From Urechis unicinctus (Eukaryota > Annelida > Polychaeta > Xenopneusta > Urechidae), in NCBI GenBank assembly GCA_034190875.2, contig CM067358.1, positions 45,569,211-45,633,210 of the forward strand: a stretch of DNA of 64,000 nt, read 5' to 3'. Of the stretch, positions 50,021-64,000 are shown piece by piece. The first letter of the stretch is position 1, and every line of letters begins with the position of its first letter. The notes under the pieces were generated by a model that saw only the letters and a list, made by a program, of their open reading frames with translations, ran no database searches and was not told the DNA's origin. Both the position numbers and the translations under genes were made by a program.

Positions 50021-52949
50021 TACATCACCCCGTTTGTCGTTTTTAACCGAAGTTTGGCTTTGGTGCTACTAACTTTTGTATTGGGGTCATATTGATCAGA
50101 TATTCATAAAGCATTGTAGCCACATCAGATATGTGGCCGCCACTCGGTTGATGGAAAACTATGTAGCGTATGCATTAACAAATAGAAGTAAGATGTACAA
50201 GCATAGTTGTACGCTTTGAAACTAAATAGCCCTTCAATGCACTTGCATTAGAACAAATCCCTTTAAGCGATATTAACGTATGCGTCCCTATCATAAATTG
50301 CTGAGCTGAACAAGAAAGCGGGAACGATAATCAATGTTTTATAGCATCCGACCTTTGCTCTTAAGGAGATATAAACACGACCCTAAAAAGGGAGCCATTA
50401 ATTATGATGCGTTAAAGAGCTTAAGATAATAAAGGTCACAGTTAGTTCCTGCTACAGGCTTGTGTATATTAGCCATCTGACGGGAAGCTTACGATATTAT
50501 TGCTGAACGATGTGTTCATTGCGACCAATATCCACCTGTATCATGATAACTTAACGATTGTGGCGTATCTCATACAATCAAGCGCCAGCCGTTCACAGCA
50601 GAACAGTAAAGCATAGAACAAAACGTGCCAAAGTTGTGATTTAATTTGATGATTCATTGCTTTAACCTTTCTTTCTCGGCTCTCGCGCTAATGAAACCAT
50701 AATCACATACTTTCGGGTTTTGCATAGGTAGGTATATAGTCGTCCAATTTTCGTGTAAGGGATATCACAATAATGGTAAGTAATGACTTCTGAACAATGA
50801 AAGTCCCATTATATTCTCAACTAATGACAGCTTTTATGACGGATGTTAACGTGATAATGGCGGAGGCATGGAGAGGAAATCTAAGCACAGTGTAAGGATA
50901 TCAAGTTGTCCATCGATAATTAACACGCATTTTATCATGATACACAGTCGTTTATGAGAACCCAGGGAACCTTCATTGTTAAAAACTTAATAAAATCAAT
51001 ATGCAAATCTACTCCTGGACTCGCGTTATTTTCTCGGGCAACAAGCAGCAGCGAATGAGCCTCAAATTAAGAAAGTCTAGAAATTAAAGCCTAATTAGAG
51101 GCGAGAGAATCCTGGAATGCTGGCAGCTTCTACTGTTGTCAGTACACAATTTCCCCACGCTGGTGCTTACACGTTCTTTCGCTAGAAAAGAAACTGACAA
51201 TTGCTGCCCGCGTAGAGAAGAGACACGAGGCCGCAACCTACGACCACAATTATGACTCAGGGCAGCGGTAGCGTACATCAGCCTTTACCACTCAACTTAC
51301 CGCCAGCTAAGGCATACAAGCAATCTGGCGCTATCAAGACCCGACTTCCAAGATGACGACCACAGACCCCCTTCAGCTTCTTCCACTGATAAGTAAGTCA
51401 CTCATATTTTACATTACAATGAGTTGACCGTAACACTACCTCTGCTCATTCGGACATTCCCCTGTGCTAAAGTACCTCCCCCACACAAAACACCCCTCCT
51501 GCTATCGCCTTAACTTAAACTTCCTGCAACCCTGAAGCCTTATGCAAGGACAGGAAAACGCAAAATTTGTCAAATTATTCGAGGTCAAATATCCTCCATA
51601 TTCAAATTAATCATTTGATATTATATTTGTTGGTGGACAATATGAGCTGGTCTTCGAGGACGCAAGGCTCTGGCGCCTTTATTCATTTTATATGCATAAC
51701 CATTTTTTTCATGCAATTATTTAACACAACTTTCACACACATATTTCTTCTATTAATCCAACCGCGCAAAATTTTAACAACCATATCATCTCAGCCACGT
51801 TTTGAACCTATTCAAACGCAAGACGGCTAGATAAGTCAAATTATCAAAGTGAACACAACGCGGCAGCTTAAGTGTCAGTGGTAACAAAGCCTCGAAATTC
51901 AGATTTTGACCTGTCCAATTAAGATTCATACTGCCGGTTCCAGATAAGGAATTACGACTCCTATACAAAAGACCTGGGCGAAAACATGCTACAATCTAAC
52001 ATAGATGATTGATCTTCTTCCATGCGTCGGCCAAGTGTCAAGGATCACTGGCCCGATTGCAATTATAATAAACTTAGCTGTCTCAGAGCTCCAAAGCTGC
52101 CATCCAAATAATTGCACTTGTCCACGCCACCGATAAACAAACTCCCACGGTTAAGGCAGTCTCTAGAAGCAGTCTCCAAAGAGACATACACATTTGACAC
52201 TTAATCTATCTATTGTACTCACACATCCTTTGCCGCCACACGAAATCCAGTAAACAGTAAGTCCAGGTTAAAATTATAAAAAAGTCTCTTAAAACTTGAC
52301 TTCTTCCACACAGCGCAAACTTGACACAATGATATCATCAATTATGTTCAGAATTATTTTGCCTCTAAGTTTGCGGATTATAAGGCAAAAACTTCAGTGA
52401 TGTCAACTGCACTATTATCACACCGCCTGTCATATCATGTGGACGCGCGTAAAATTAGTGACACTTTAGAAAACACCTTACCCATAACGCTAACCTGTTA
52501 TTAGTCAAGTATATGCGGGGTATAATTTTATAAAGGTATCTGCATATTAGGGAAGACGCGCGAATTTATCGAAACAATTAATGGAGAAGGATCTTATATC
52601 ATTTAATTCTCAACACACATATATATGAGATGTTTATATTTATCTTCTCCCGCACGTACAATACATGCAATTAAAGTTTAGCACCGTTGTGTATCCGGAC
52701 TTACATGTTAGATACTGGCCATGTGCAACATATATATACTTTCAGGCATAATTATTATAAACAAGCTCTCAACATTGTAACTTTTTTAATACTGGCCTGA
52801 AAAATAACCGCCTCTCACTAACATGCACTCCAATCACCTTACGCAAGGTAATACGCCATCATTCGACACACCTCACACTGTTCTTTGCATAATTTTTATT
52901 TTGATGTCATAATATTACATATAAGTTACAAACTCACTCAAATTCACAC
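50021..52949. other. No gene seen
   Basis: Spacer between the two R9 copies. It has mixed AT-rich sequence with some C-rich stretches (about 51.4-51.55 kb). Only short open frames of about 60-90 codons without protein-like pattern are present. Confidence 0.5.
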
Positions 52950-53498
52950 ATTTATAGTTCATGCATTAGTTCATGTGACTATTGTGGAAACATATATTAA
53001 GGATGACCCACAGAGCACATTCAGGTGAATAAGTAATTCGCTTACTTGCAGAAGCGCGTAGTATACCCCAAGGCTTCAAGTCGTAACAAAGTCGTAATTT
53101 AGTTATCACTTCTTCGTAAAAGCAAACACACAGGCAGACGTTATTGTTTCACACGGAAATAGATGCGGCTGCTTCGTAGTTGGACCTCATTCAGTAACAC
53201 TAACCGGGGGTCAATGAAAGTCTGTTTGTTGACTACATTGCCATAAAATGCTTACAGGCAGTAAGATAACATAAACGGTCCCTAAACGAAATTCAGGGTG
53301 AGGTGCGTAATATTGGTCAGTCTGATGGACTGATGAGAGAACTAGTGTCACAGGACCCGTCGCATACTGTATTGTAAACGCGTTACTGTAGGGTCGATGG
53401 TTATGATAGCACTGGAAATAGGATCACGAAATGTGCTAGCATCTCGACGATTTGACGAAATATACACAACGCAAGAACTGGTCAAATCAATCATTGAG
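52950..53498. repeat. R9 element copy 2 (module inverted)
   Basis: The left part corresponds to 49481-49828 with about 45 extra bases near 53200-53245 (around CCGGGGGTCAATGAAAG). The right module (53306-53498) is the reverse complement of 49829-50020. It holds GGACTGATGAGAGAACTAG and CAGGACCCGTCGCATACTGT, whose complements appear in copy 1. Confidence 0.9.
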
Positions 53499-56190
53499 TG
53501 TTGCAAAGTCATATTTTAAGTCAAAATGATAAATTCACGATGCCATTCTTGCAAAGAATGAATCTACTCTGAGGCGTGAAATGTTGTGATTGCGGATCCT
53601 ATACAAACGATTATGATACATACAACAACGCGTTTAAATACCAATTGAAACAGGTAATGTTGTTGCCGTTCAACTAATTCATTGTCGAGCAAGCAAACTT
53701 AAACTATCTCTGGTTTTGCATAAAAATAAAACACGAAAAAAATAGAAGAAAGCAGGGGTCATGAAGCTACTTGATACTTTTAGAAAACTATTTTCGTGTA
53801 AATACGCAATCGAACCAGGAACCACATATGGCTACTGTGTTCTGATTGAATTGTTCATGGAAGCAATCATAGCATGCTTCTTTCACACAAGAATGAGTAA
53901 GCACTATGGACTTGGCCAAATATAGCAAGATAATGAAGGATTATTTCTTATGATTAATCAACGACAGCGTTTCCTATGATAGTAATTGTCTCGTGTCTCC
54001 GATATGGGTGATGTATTTCTTTCAATAGCATGACATGAACAACTACAATCCTTTCCATGGAGCATGATCACAGCCTACGATGTGACGGGGCAACTGATCC
54101 CCATCAGTTCGATTGACACGAAGCGCAACTAATTCATAGAAAGTCATTTCACAGGTTTCAACCACGCTGACAGGTAGTAGATTGCTTAGAATATACAGGA
54201 TATTATTTCAATCTCACATCAAAGGCGTTCGCGTACTGATAAATCGAGGCATTTTGAGGCAACATATTATTATTTATATTTAGCTCAGCATAATGAGACG
54301 TTATATCAACTGTGATATGGGAAAACAACGCAACAACATCAACATACAAGTATATTACAGGAATCAACGATTTGTCTGTCAGGCTATGATTAAATTAGGA
54401 CCTGATGTAAATGAACACCCTAAACACTATAAGGTTCGCAATGTGTTTCACAAACAAAACTCAACACGCATGTTTTTGAACACATTTCGATGGGATTCAC
54501 TTTTGATGTTCAATATGTTTGCCTCTGTATGCCCTTTACTCACTTCACTTGTTATCTGATGAACAGCTGTCAACCGTAAATGATTCTGTGCTCATATTCT
54601 CAGTCAATAAAGAAGAAACCATCGATTTCACTCCAAGTTTTTTATTATTTCACGGTCAGCAACCATGATAACAGATTGCTTTAAATGTAATGCCCATTTG
54701 TCTATTCACACATAGGAAATGTACTCGTGCTAAGAAACTAACGCATATGATGACCACGACTTGGCTGGTTACTCAACTTAATGGCAGGTAGCTGAACCCA
54801 AGTTATCAGACGACCTCTCGCTTACATAACCAAACCAGACCTACGTTGGCCACGTTAGCCGCACCATATGCAAGTATATTGGCATCTGATTGCATACAAA
54901 CTTTTGTAAAATTCCTGAATCATCCACCACGAAGAAGAGATGTTCTGTCGTTTTAGTTAAGCGGTTATCCGATTAAAGCTAGATCTACCAGCGGATATAC
55001 AGCTAGCTTTTGTGATTGTGTATAATCAGCTCCATAAAGTTATAACATTTATGACTTCAGATAAGTGGACGTGAGAAATTCACATGCGTTCTCCGTTCAG
55101 AATGAAATACAGCAAGTCGTTAATACAAGAATCGCAACACTCAGACCTACCAATCAAAACCTGCGTCTTATAGACGTGAATCATCAGTTTGTTTGTCAAA
55201 TTCCGATCATATCACATCGATACGACTACTCATCGATAAGACCACTGTTCTTTGAATCGATGTATACATTCCTCTCATATACTTTTTCTAATCGATGACC
55301 ACAAATCACAAGGCAATTTTAACGATAACATTACCACTTTGACATGTTGAAGCCGTTCCTGATTATCTCTGCCTTCATGGATAATAAGTGGAATGCCGTT
55401 TTTATTAATGATGCTCGAGATGATTCTCCCAATTAATATGCCAATTCACTACGCTTGGCAGCCATGAGCACATATTCATGCTGCTGCGTGTTGCATGGCG
55501 ATATAGACAGAACTTATACATATGGTTTTCAAAGTGAACGAGAAACCGCCTCATTCCGCATGACAACATTCAATTATAATAAATGTATACATTAGTAGTG
55601 CATTGATTTCAGTTAATTTCTTAACATTGCCAAAACAATTAATTGACATTGACCAATATAATAACACACTATAACAGGGCATAATAAATTAGAGAAGCGT
55701 TACGTTAAAACCAAGAGACAAGCTTTACTCTGGACATATCACAAATAGTCTTTCGTTTACATTGTAATCGAATATATCACACGTAACTTCCTGTACTGAG
55801 GTGCATGTGTCAATTCAATATGAGGTAGATGGTCATTAAGTATGAATTATTTGTATTCTATACTAGATTGACAATATATCTTGTGAGTTTTATCCCGACA
55901 CATATCATACGATTCTTCTAATGTTCTGTTTGTCAGTAAAAAGGACAAAAAATCATTATATTTCAGATTAGTTTTTTTCCTATTTAAAGATTTTCTTATT
56001 ATTCAGAAATAAAGTATTGATATGATTTGTCCTGGTTATGTGATAATTCGTTATAACACGAAAGAGAAATTAGCTCTTCTGACTTTATTGTCTACTGTTA
56101 TGTGGCAGTATACATTGTCTCATGGGAGTCAAAATGAGCTTCATAACGGGCTAAATACATAATTAGCATATGAATAGACCGAATGGTGCC
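53499..56190. other. No gene supported
   Basis: Plus frames at 54293-54559 and 55065-55298 (88 and 77 codons) are the longest. The second (NEIQQVVNTRIATLRPTNQN...) is somewhat protein-like, but neither has a family, a second copy or clear splice sites. No repeats were found. Confidence 0.4.
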
Positions 56191-56199
56191 TTCTGGTTT

Positions 56200-56453
56200 A
56201 TATAAAGGCATTGTTCCGGCTGAATCCTAGATATAGCGATCAGAAAATGTTCAAATGGCGATAGCTAAATTATTTTAGATGGCCCCCATAAATAGGGCTT
56301 GCCGTCGTCCAGTCATCCACAATGACGCAGATGAACAAGTTCCAAGGGACTCAATGGGAAAGCCTACTGATGCTATATTTCATAGCAAAATATCACTACT
56401 CTTTTGTTCGGTATGAGGTCGCACGAGCAGTGCCTTCCTTTCTCTGTTGCTAG
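56200..56453 (+). CDS. TATA-like box and short ORF (possible first exon)
   Basis: TTTATATAAAGGC at about 56198-56210 is a good TATA match. About 115 bp downstream, an ATG at 56322 in an acceptable context (CACAATGAC) opens 43 codons, MTQMNKFQGTQWESLLMLYF, IAKYHYSFVRYEVARAVPSF, LCC, ending TAG at 56451-56453. A GGTATGAG inside (about 56410) could be a splice donor, leaving a first exon of about 30 codons. It could be a small gene, a first exon, or chance. Confidence 0.2.
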
Positions 56454-59400
56454 ATGACGGAGATATGAGCTTACGGTTTATATGTACAACAGTCACCATA
56501 GGGAGAAACCAAACTATATTACCAGGACGAAGAATGATTCCTTATTTTGAGGTTACAGTATTGACCGTTATGTTGCTGTAGTTGCGGAAAAGAGTGAATA
56601 ATTAAGTATTAGTCTTGACAAAATGGTGCGGTTTTCGTCATGTTTGCCCTTTTTAGTAACCGTGAGAAGAGAGGCCATTGGATTAACCGTAACATTGGCG
56701 GATAACTCCTCAATGTCGGCGGCGACCAGTGTGACTAATTTGTCGCTGTTCTTATTGATATAAAAACAATTAGCTGATAGTAGTCATGGGGCTGTTCTTA
56801 TCGTACCAGATGTGCATCCGCATGTTCATTTCACACAAGAGCTTACTTCTGCTTAATGACTATGGGGACTTTCTGTAGCATTTTTCTGAAAAAAATTAGT
56901 AGGTAAATGACAGATTATAGTGACATGACTTCTCAAACGTCAAGGTCGGTTCGAGTATAATAGGATAGATAATATGGCATATTTGTAATATATGATAAAG
57001 TTCTTTATATTTATTTTACCATATTACAGCACTGCTAGAACTGTAATATACCCGCAAATATTATTGAACCCCAGGAACAGTTCATAATCATATAGCAAAA
57101 CAACAGTTGCTGGATTAAAGACAACATTATTTTCTAGTTAAGCCTCATTGATAAATAGCGAATATGTTGAAGGATAACCTGTGTTCAATGCGCCAATTAA
57201 AATCCACCGATGATACCACTGTGTACAACCCGCCTACAACCAAGGAACTACGCAGTGTCCAATTATTTTCAGATTATGGTAATTAACGAAAGCCTTTTGT
57301 CCATTAAAACCGTTATTTTTTACAGATTCGTTTTACTGCCTTTGGTCTAGTATAGTGCATTACGTTTATTGTCGATTTAGGGTCTTAATCACCAATGAAA
57401 ATCTCTCGAACAATTTATGATAAGCATCAACATCGTTTATTATTGAACAAATAAGAGGCACTCAAGGGGCGACCACAGCAATGGTGAAGCCTAGTTAACA
57501 GGCAACCTGCCAATCTTTGTTAAATATAATCAACGTGAATGTAAAAGCACACATTTTCTTTGATCACATCCAAATTCGATCACATCAAATAAATTGCAAT
57601 TAGTGTCGCCTTTATGCCTCGAAAAAACCATAGCACAGCAGTAACAGTCATTGGGAAATTCAAAATTCGTTAATGGCGAGGTAAATGTTAATTTATGTTA
57701 ACGGGTTATAGAGGCTACGACTGAGTTACATAGGCGGTTATTGTTTTGCATGGTATAAAATGATTAGCATCCCATAGAAAGTAATGTAGATGCTTGCATT
57801 CTCGAGAAGCTATCAAAGATACTGACATGTGTCGAGCAAACGTTAACTGCATAGTAATGCAAACATAGTAATCAGGAGATATACTGTAATTTTTGGCATT
57901 AGTAAGCAGACAACAAACGGCGTCAGAGTGCTTATAACAATGATATACATTGCCACCAAGTGCTAAATCGAGTATTTCGTTCAAAGTCTCTCAGAAACAC
58001 AGTCATGCATATCTATAGCAATTCTGGTTGCTATGGCTTGTGAAATAGTTTCGTTGAGGTCGGTGACTGTAACCTCAAATATAACACCGCAGAAAAAAAT
58101 AATATTTGCCTTCACAAAATCGGGAAATTTTATTACACCTTAAATGCAATTTACAGGACGTGGTCAAGGATTACAACTTCTCAACCACCTTCCAACACAG
58201 CCCCCAGATAGCCGCTAAGAGATTGCATTTGAAATGTGAGGTTGCATGTTGTCTTTATGTTCTTACTAATGCAACCATTCACCACAATCAATGTATGTTC
58301 CCCGTTTATTGGTCAGAATAGTAGGTTCCCTAAATTATGTCGTCAAATTTCGTTTATCTCCTAAACGTTTTGCGATCTGTGCCATTTACGGGTCTTTGCA
58401 CAATATAATAATTAGGTAAGGACTGCAGACGAAATGCTTTGAAACAGTTTTCCAATGAATACATCATATTGTTGATTATCCTACTGCTTAACCGAATAAC
58501 TTTGTTTTATGTAATGGCTGGTTCGATCGATTATTTGCCGACTAGAATCATATGTATTAAACGATTTTGTTTGCTCTCAGTCTAACTGAACTAGGTTCTA
58601 TCAAACAACGGAGTATCCACTGCGCGTGCCGGAGAATATAAGTTGGTAGACAGCTGAGATAAATGTCAACGCATATTTGGTGTCAGTCAGGATACAATAC
58701 CACTAGATTGTTTCGCATACAAATAAGCATAAGAAATTATTAAATATATAAGTTTTTGAAGGGGTTAAACGCAAATGAAAACATTGCCTATTCGCTATCC
58801 AACGAAAAAGGTTTGAATTGGAAAGCTATTTCATTCGTTACATCTGCATTACATTGCCTGGCTTAAACGAACATTTTACATGTTGCTTCCCATGCCGACG
58901 AATCACGATGCATTATCGGCTGTTATGCAATTTAATATGTCGTTTCAAGGTAACTGACATGAATTAAAAAATAACTAAAAAGTATTGGCATCCTGTTAAA
59001 TTGAATTATAAATGGCCGAATAATAATAATGCAGATAATAATAAGAGCTTTTTCATAAGTTTTCATCAAGTTGACCGCTTAACAGCATGTTTGCGGTTCG
59101 GGGTGTTTAATCAGCCATTGTGTGAAACTAAACCAAACTACATAATATGGTTGATAGCAGGTAAAGTGAGCAATACACCACTGCAAACTATTAAACATTG
59201 TTGTGTCTCGAATAGTGAAACATACCCAAATTGATGAGTATTTCGTTTGCTGTACTTATGCAAAAGCTAGAACCACAATTGTTATTTTCAATTTAATCCA
59301 TGATTTAAACATATCGTTCGACGTATCTCACTGGCAATGGTAACAGGTAATCTAAATTGGTTTCAAACATATGTGTGGAACAAACTCAATAGAATACCAG

Positions 59401-62400
59401 CTGATTATTTTATGGTTTGACCAATATGCCAATTTAAGTATGCTAATTAATATTTGGAATGTATTATCATCATCATATCGCGGAATGTGATATTTGTCTG
59501 GTTAACTTGGTTCCAGCACACGGGTAAACCGTGCCACATCAATATCATGGTGATAAGATCATCATGGCTCAGTATTGATTGATATGCGCTGGATAAAAAT
59601 CGTTTTAAAGGCTGGCGTTGGAACTAAATTCCAAGTCACCGCATTAACAATCACATCAGATAACATAACACCATGATTCCCTGTCAGCTAATGTTACTGT
59701 TTGAGGAGTGGATCTGACACTTAATCGGCTAATTTATTGGTGAACTGAACTCGAAGATTAACACGGTTGATATCAGGAGAGCAGCCATCATACAAAATAT
59801 ATAATTGACCTCGTAAGGGATTCGGAACAACATATTAACTCGTGAAGCGCATACAGTGAGTGCCATATATATCGGCAGTTAGTAGATTCAGGGTTAAATA
59901 CTCTCATTGGGTTGTATGTGTATAAGATTGAATGCATTAATTCAATTTTATAACACTTAATCAGTAACTGTAAGCCCCATAGAGTCTAAAATCGGGTATC
60001 ACTCTTCGTGCTCGATAACAAGATATGCAAACCGATTTGGTCGACACTAAAAATCTGAAGATAAGTACTTAAAATCGTACAACGCGATGTGAAATCACTA
60101 CTCCTAGTTTAGTTTTATCGTTTGAGATACTAATGTGAATTATGTTACGGGTAAGACTGACTATATCATAGTTGAAACAGAACTGGGGTAACCTATTCCG
60201 CCAGAGCAATAACTGAATGTAGAAGGCATGCTTAAACTCGCGGTGCCGCCTAACCTACGGAATGACATGTCACATCATTATTTTGTGCAGTGCGTGTTGG
60301 AGGGCTTGCGCCGATTCTTCACAGTTTCCGCAGTATCAAAGGTTTCTCACTAAAGCTAAACCTTCCTACACGGATCACATGACATTTTCTCTATTTGCCT
60401 ATAAATTGGCAATCAGCTTGAAATCCAACTCTGTCTCTGTGATTGTCAGATGCTGTAAGCTTTTGGCTGTAGTGGCGATGACACCAAATATTCGGCAGCA
60501 AGGATACGCTTGTGTAATGTGGGTGGCTGCTTCCAAAACTGTCGACAGGATGCGCTATGTACAATTACCGGACAATTCCATCTGTTTCCAACGGTGGTCT
60601 ATTGTGCAAGTGGAAGCACATTTACGTGATGGATGCGGATCTTTGGATTTGCCGTATCCTATTAACGGAATAACGTCTTCTATAAAATTCTAATCTCAGC
60701 CTATACAATAGCTAACAAAAAGATGCATAGTTTGATAATATTTATGCTACGATGTCATAAATTAATTGATGATGGCAAAAGGATGAGCCAAACAATAGTG
60801 CATTAGCTAATAGCATTGCAAGATCATAGTTCTACTTGACACTGACCTACCTTATGGTGACTACAAGCGAGGTTACACCGCGGAGTCGTTTAAAATGCGG
60901 TGATTTCTCTTCTGTAGCAACACGATGCTAGCCATATTTTACTCGCTAATGTGCATGCAATGCATAGTTTAAATTTTCTTCAGTTATTCATATGACAATA
61001 AATATGGAGTATGGATTTGTTAAAGTATAGACTGCCTAATCGATGTCAAAATCCCGATACACATACAAGTGGAAAAAAGTTTATGGCAATTTAATACAAT
61101 TTTTAAGCAGACGTTATACACATGAATCAACTGCTCCGAATCGCATAATGAACTCATAAGTCTGGATGTGCTCACAGTGGCAATGCTGAAGTCCGTGACA
61201 AGACATTCCATGAAACGGTCACGCATGGTGTGAATCTAGCATATGATTGTCAAATCAACTATCATTCGCCATTTCTATTGTACGGCTATCTAACTGGGAA
61301 GAGCCATGTTTTATAGAAAAGTCTTGCTGTATATTTGCTTCACTGCTTAATAGAGGAAACAGCATGTGAAGTGAGCAAAATGTATCCATAAGAAAAATAA
61401 ATCAGCGACGTATTTCTCTTAAAAATATGTGCACAATAAATCCTTTATGATATTCATTTGTGAATCATACAACCTGTACAAAATTATGAACTATTCTGTT
61501 TTTGCATCGGTTGAAATGGCTACATGCAGCAACGTCGATACGACCGAAGACTCCATGTACCAAACTGAGTGATTTTCATTGCTTGCTACAGCTATTTAAT
61601 ACAATAACGATCAGTAAGGTGACTACATTCGGGATTTCAAAAGAGAACAAGTATGTATATCATCCTAACCAGCTAATAGTGTACATATGTGGCAGCTATA
61701 TGGCAATACGTTTGAAACTTTGTTATTCAGTTAATTAATATGACGAAAAGCAATTCAACAAACTAGACTTTGTCATCATCGAAGAACCCTGTTTCCCTCT
61801 GCAATCATAGATATATGTTAATTATTCATATCGTAACGAGCTCAGACAAATCACATCGTGGTTATTAGCGCAGCTTAACATTAACAGTAAAAACGAACTG
61901 CATTTAAGGAATAATATCAAACATTAATAATAACAATATCAATGCAGCTGCAAACGCTGCGATAGCAGTAGACATTTCCATGTTTCATACATATAATATG
62001 ATGCCCGCTTCAGGTCCTCAGAATACCATATTTATATCTAACATAGCAAAGACATTGTCAATGTTGGGCAGCCTAACTGTTGTCTACATTGAAACTGATC
62101 AACGAGCTATTTCATATCAATCATGTATTGAGCACTTTGAAACATGAAAACCTCAAATGAGTATCCCTCATTGACTTAGATCTAATAATATTCATATTTA
62201 TTATATATTTCATCTTACATTTTTATACATCCATACATTTTATGAGAGGTACGTAAATATCTGTTAATACAGAGTTAGTATATTATCTGTTTTGTGGTAC
62301 AATATAATAAATTGTAAGCTCATCTGCTAGAACGTCCATCAATTGCGAAGGTTAAATGCTGATATGTATAGACCACTATGATATGGCGGTGATATATCTA

Positions 62401-64000
62401 AGAATTAATCAACTTATTTACAAATACCAAACCAAGTCGGTAAACCTATTGGCAGCGTACGATTCGACAAATGCCCTTTATTCTAAGCAATATAATGCCT
62501 GTCATCATGGTTGTGGCCCTTGAAATGACATTCCATACACCGGTTGCTCACAGTGTTAATCAGAACGACAGGCTTTAGTTGCGCCATCACATCGTAGGCT
62601 GTGATAATGTCCCTTTTGACAGGATTATGGTTATTCCGGTCGCGTTATCAATAGAAACCAATGCGTTGATACAATGCTTTCACGGCTGCAAGAACTGCTT
62701 TTGTTTTTCAGACAATAATCACACAATTATGTTGGCCTTCAAGTTCAAAGCGCTTATGTATTGTAAATAGAACAAAAGTTCTGCATAAACTCTGCTATGG
62801 TTGCACCCACGATGTATTCAGCCAAATCAGTCAATGTGTAAGTTTTTCCTGGCTGCATTTATCTTGCATAAAGTGATCCAACGCGATGGCTATCATTGCA
62901 CATGCCATTCTCTCCCATTGTTGTAATATCCAATCTTCATGGAGTTTCGTAGGCAATAACTTGGATATGGTGATTGTAGACTTGATACCTTTGTGATATT
63001 CAATCAATTGACAGCCATTACAATCACGTCAACTGCCCTCTAATCTAACATCGATTGACATCCATGATATCAGTAAGGCACATCAGAGGTAACAATCACC
63101 TGTGTGAGCATGTCGTAACCCACGGCATTTAATAATGATTCAATGTGATAAGAACAATCCCGATGACTAAGCTCAGTGCATTAACGTTCAGAAATATAAT
63201 ATGTGGTGACACAACAATTTCAATAAACGTTTTATTTATCATGGGATCATACCGATCGATGCGGTTCCAATACATGGCTGTTGGTAGAGTGCCGGCAAAT
63301 CTTTGTTGCCGTATGATTGAGGTGCATATTGGTCACGATAAATGCACATTAAAGCAAAACATGAAGATAGCTGCCCAGTCACAGTGGCCAAAACACACCA
63401 ACCTTTGGCAAAAACTAACAAGGACACCGACTGGTTTTTAAATCGGCTTTTGATTGTTGGGCGTGGTTGAATCATAATGAATGTATGTGGATGTGACAGG
63501 GATCAACTGAGAATAATTGAATAAAGGTCGTCTCTGTAACTGTGTTGCCTGTTTGCCTGAATGAAACCGGTATGTCATGTTTTGAGTGGATGAACATGGA
63601 AGGTGTGGTCTGTATAAAGGAAGAATTTATACAACACACTTATTACTTACCCTTCTTTATTGCAGTGCGACCTATAATGACAGCAGAATTGTGAAATGTG
63701 CGAGTACCCGGGGAGATGGGGGATAACAACAGCAAGAAGCATCCCCGTCTATTGTTGAAACACTAGAAAGCTGTATAACATCAATAACAATATGATCATA
63801 ATAGTCACTGATGTATCTTACTTGAGTGTCCATTCTGCGTAGAAAAAGCAACTTTAACCAAACTTATTCCAATCGTTTGAGTCTTGATAATTCTACAGTC
63901 AACAGATTGTTCTCGCTCTATGATCATCATGCTCACTATATTTGATTAAAATAATCTACAGGGCAATGCCAGCAAAATATAGGCGCATATTTGAAATATG
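56454..64000. other. Single-copy AT-rich stretch, no identifiable gene
   Basis: No internal duplication or microsatellite was noticed. Open frames worth naming are a minus frame of 89 codons at 57715-57984, a plus frame of 143 codons at 60262-60693 in slightly more GC-rich DNA, and a minus frame near 62770-62865 (GKTYTLTDLAEYIVGATIAE...). None has a recognised family, a paralogue in the window or firm splice signals. A further TATA-like TGTATAAAGG lies near 63612. Confidence 0.4.

Noticed and set aside
60262-60693. 143-codon plus frame in the right-hand region
   Set aside because: The DNA here is a little more GC-rich, so longer chance frames are expected. There is no family, second copy, promoter or splice evidence.

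Overview
This window looks like gene-poor nuclear DNA of a eukaryote. It is AT-rich, and CpG does not look depleted by eye. No open frame exceeds about 145 codons on either strand. There are long (TA)n microsatellites, G-homopolymer tracts and many repeats at different stages of decay. I see no bacterial gene layout, rRNA, tRNA, CRISPR array or recognisable transposase or reverse transcriptase. I cannot name the species. Weak traces resembling an adhesion-GPCR ectodomain would fit an animal, but that is inference.

The window is built by duplication at several ages. (1) A clean head-to-tail tandem duplication fills most of the left half: unit copy 1 is 1596-13182 and copy 2 is 13183-29371. Copy 2 carries about 6 kb of extra sequence (21395-27382) between its two conserved blocks and has lost about 987 bp and about 297 bp present in copy 1. 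A much more diverged trace of the unit's tail lies upstream at about 400-850. (2) From about 29.9 to 47.7 kb there is an older, badly decayed array in which the same short repeat blocks (called R3, R6, R1, R2 here) recur in the same order about every 3.7-4 kb. (3) Inside that array is a second recent, clean head-to-tail duplication: 36519-40981 and 40982-44731. (4) At 49.5 and 53.0 kb lie two copies of a dispersed element of about 540 bp whose right-hand 192-bp module is in opposite orientation in the two copies.

Coding evidence is thin. A few short frames look exon-like because they survive in diverged paralogous copies, sit next to plausible splice signals, or have protein-like composition. 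The best are the frame shared by the repeats at 23.8 and 26.9 kb, a minus-strand frame at 36841-37150 ending at a GTAAGT donor, and minus-strand frames at 34-305 and 3546-3821 that resemble parts of a GAIN/GPS ectodomain. Most open frames in the recent duplicates differ by frameshifts or mainly replacement changes, so they appear to drift neutrally. The stretch from about 54 to 64 kb is single-copy here, without an identifiable gene. No pathway or operon can be proposed.
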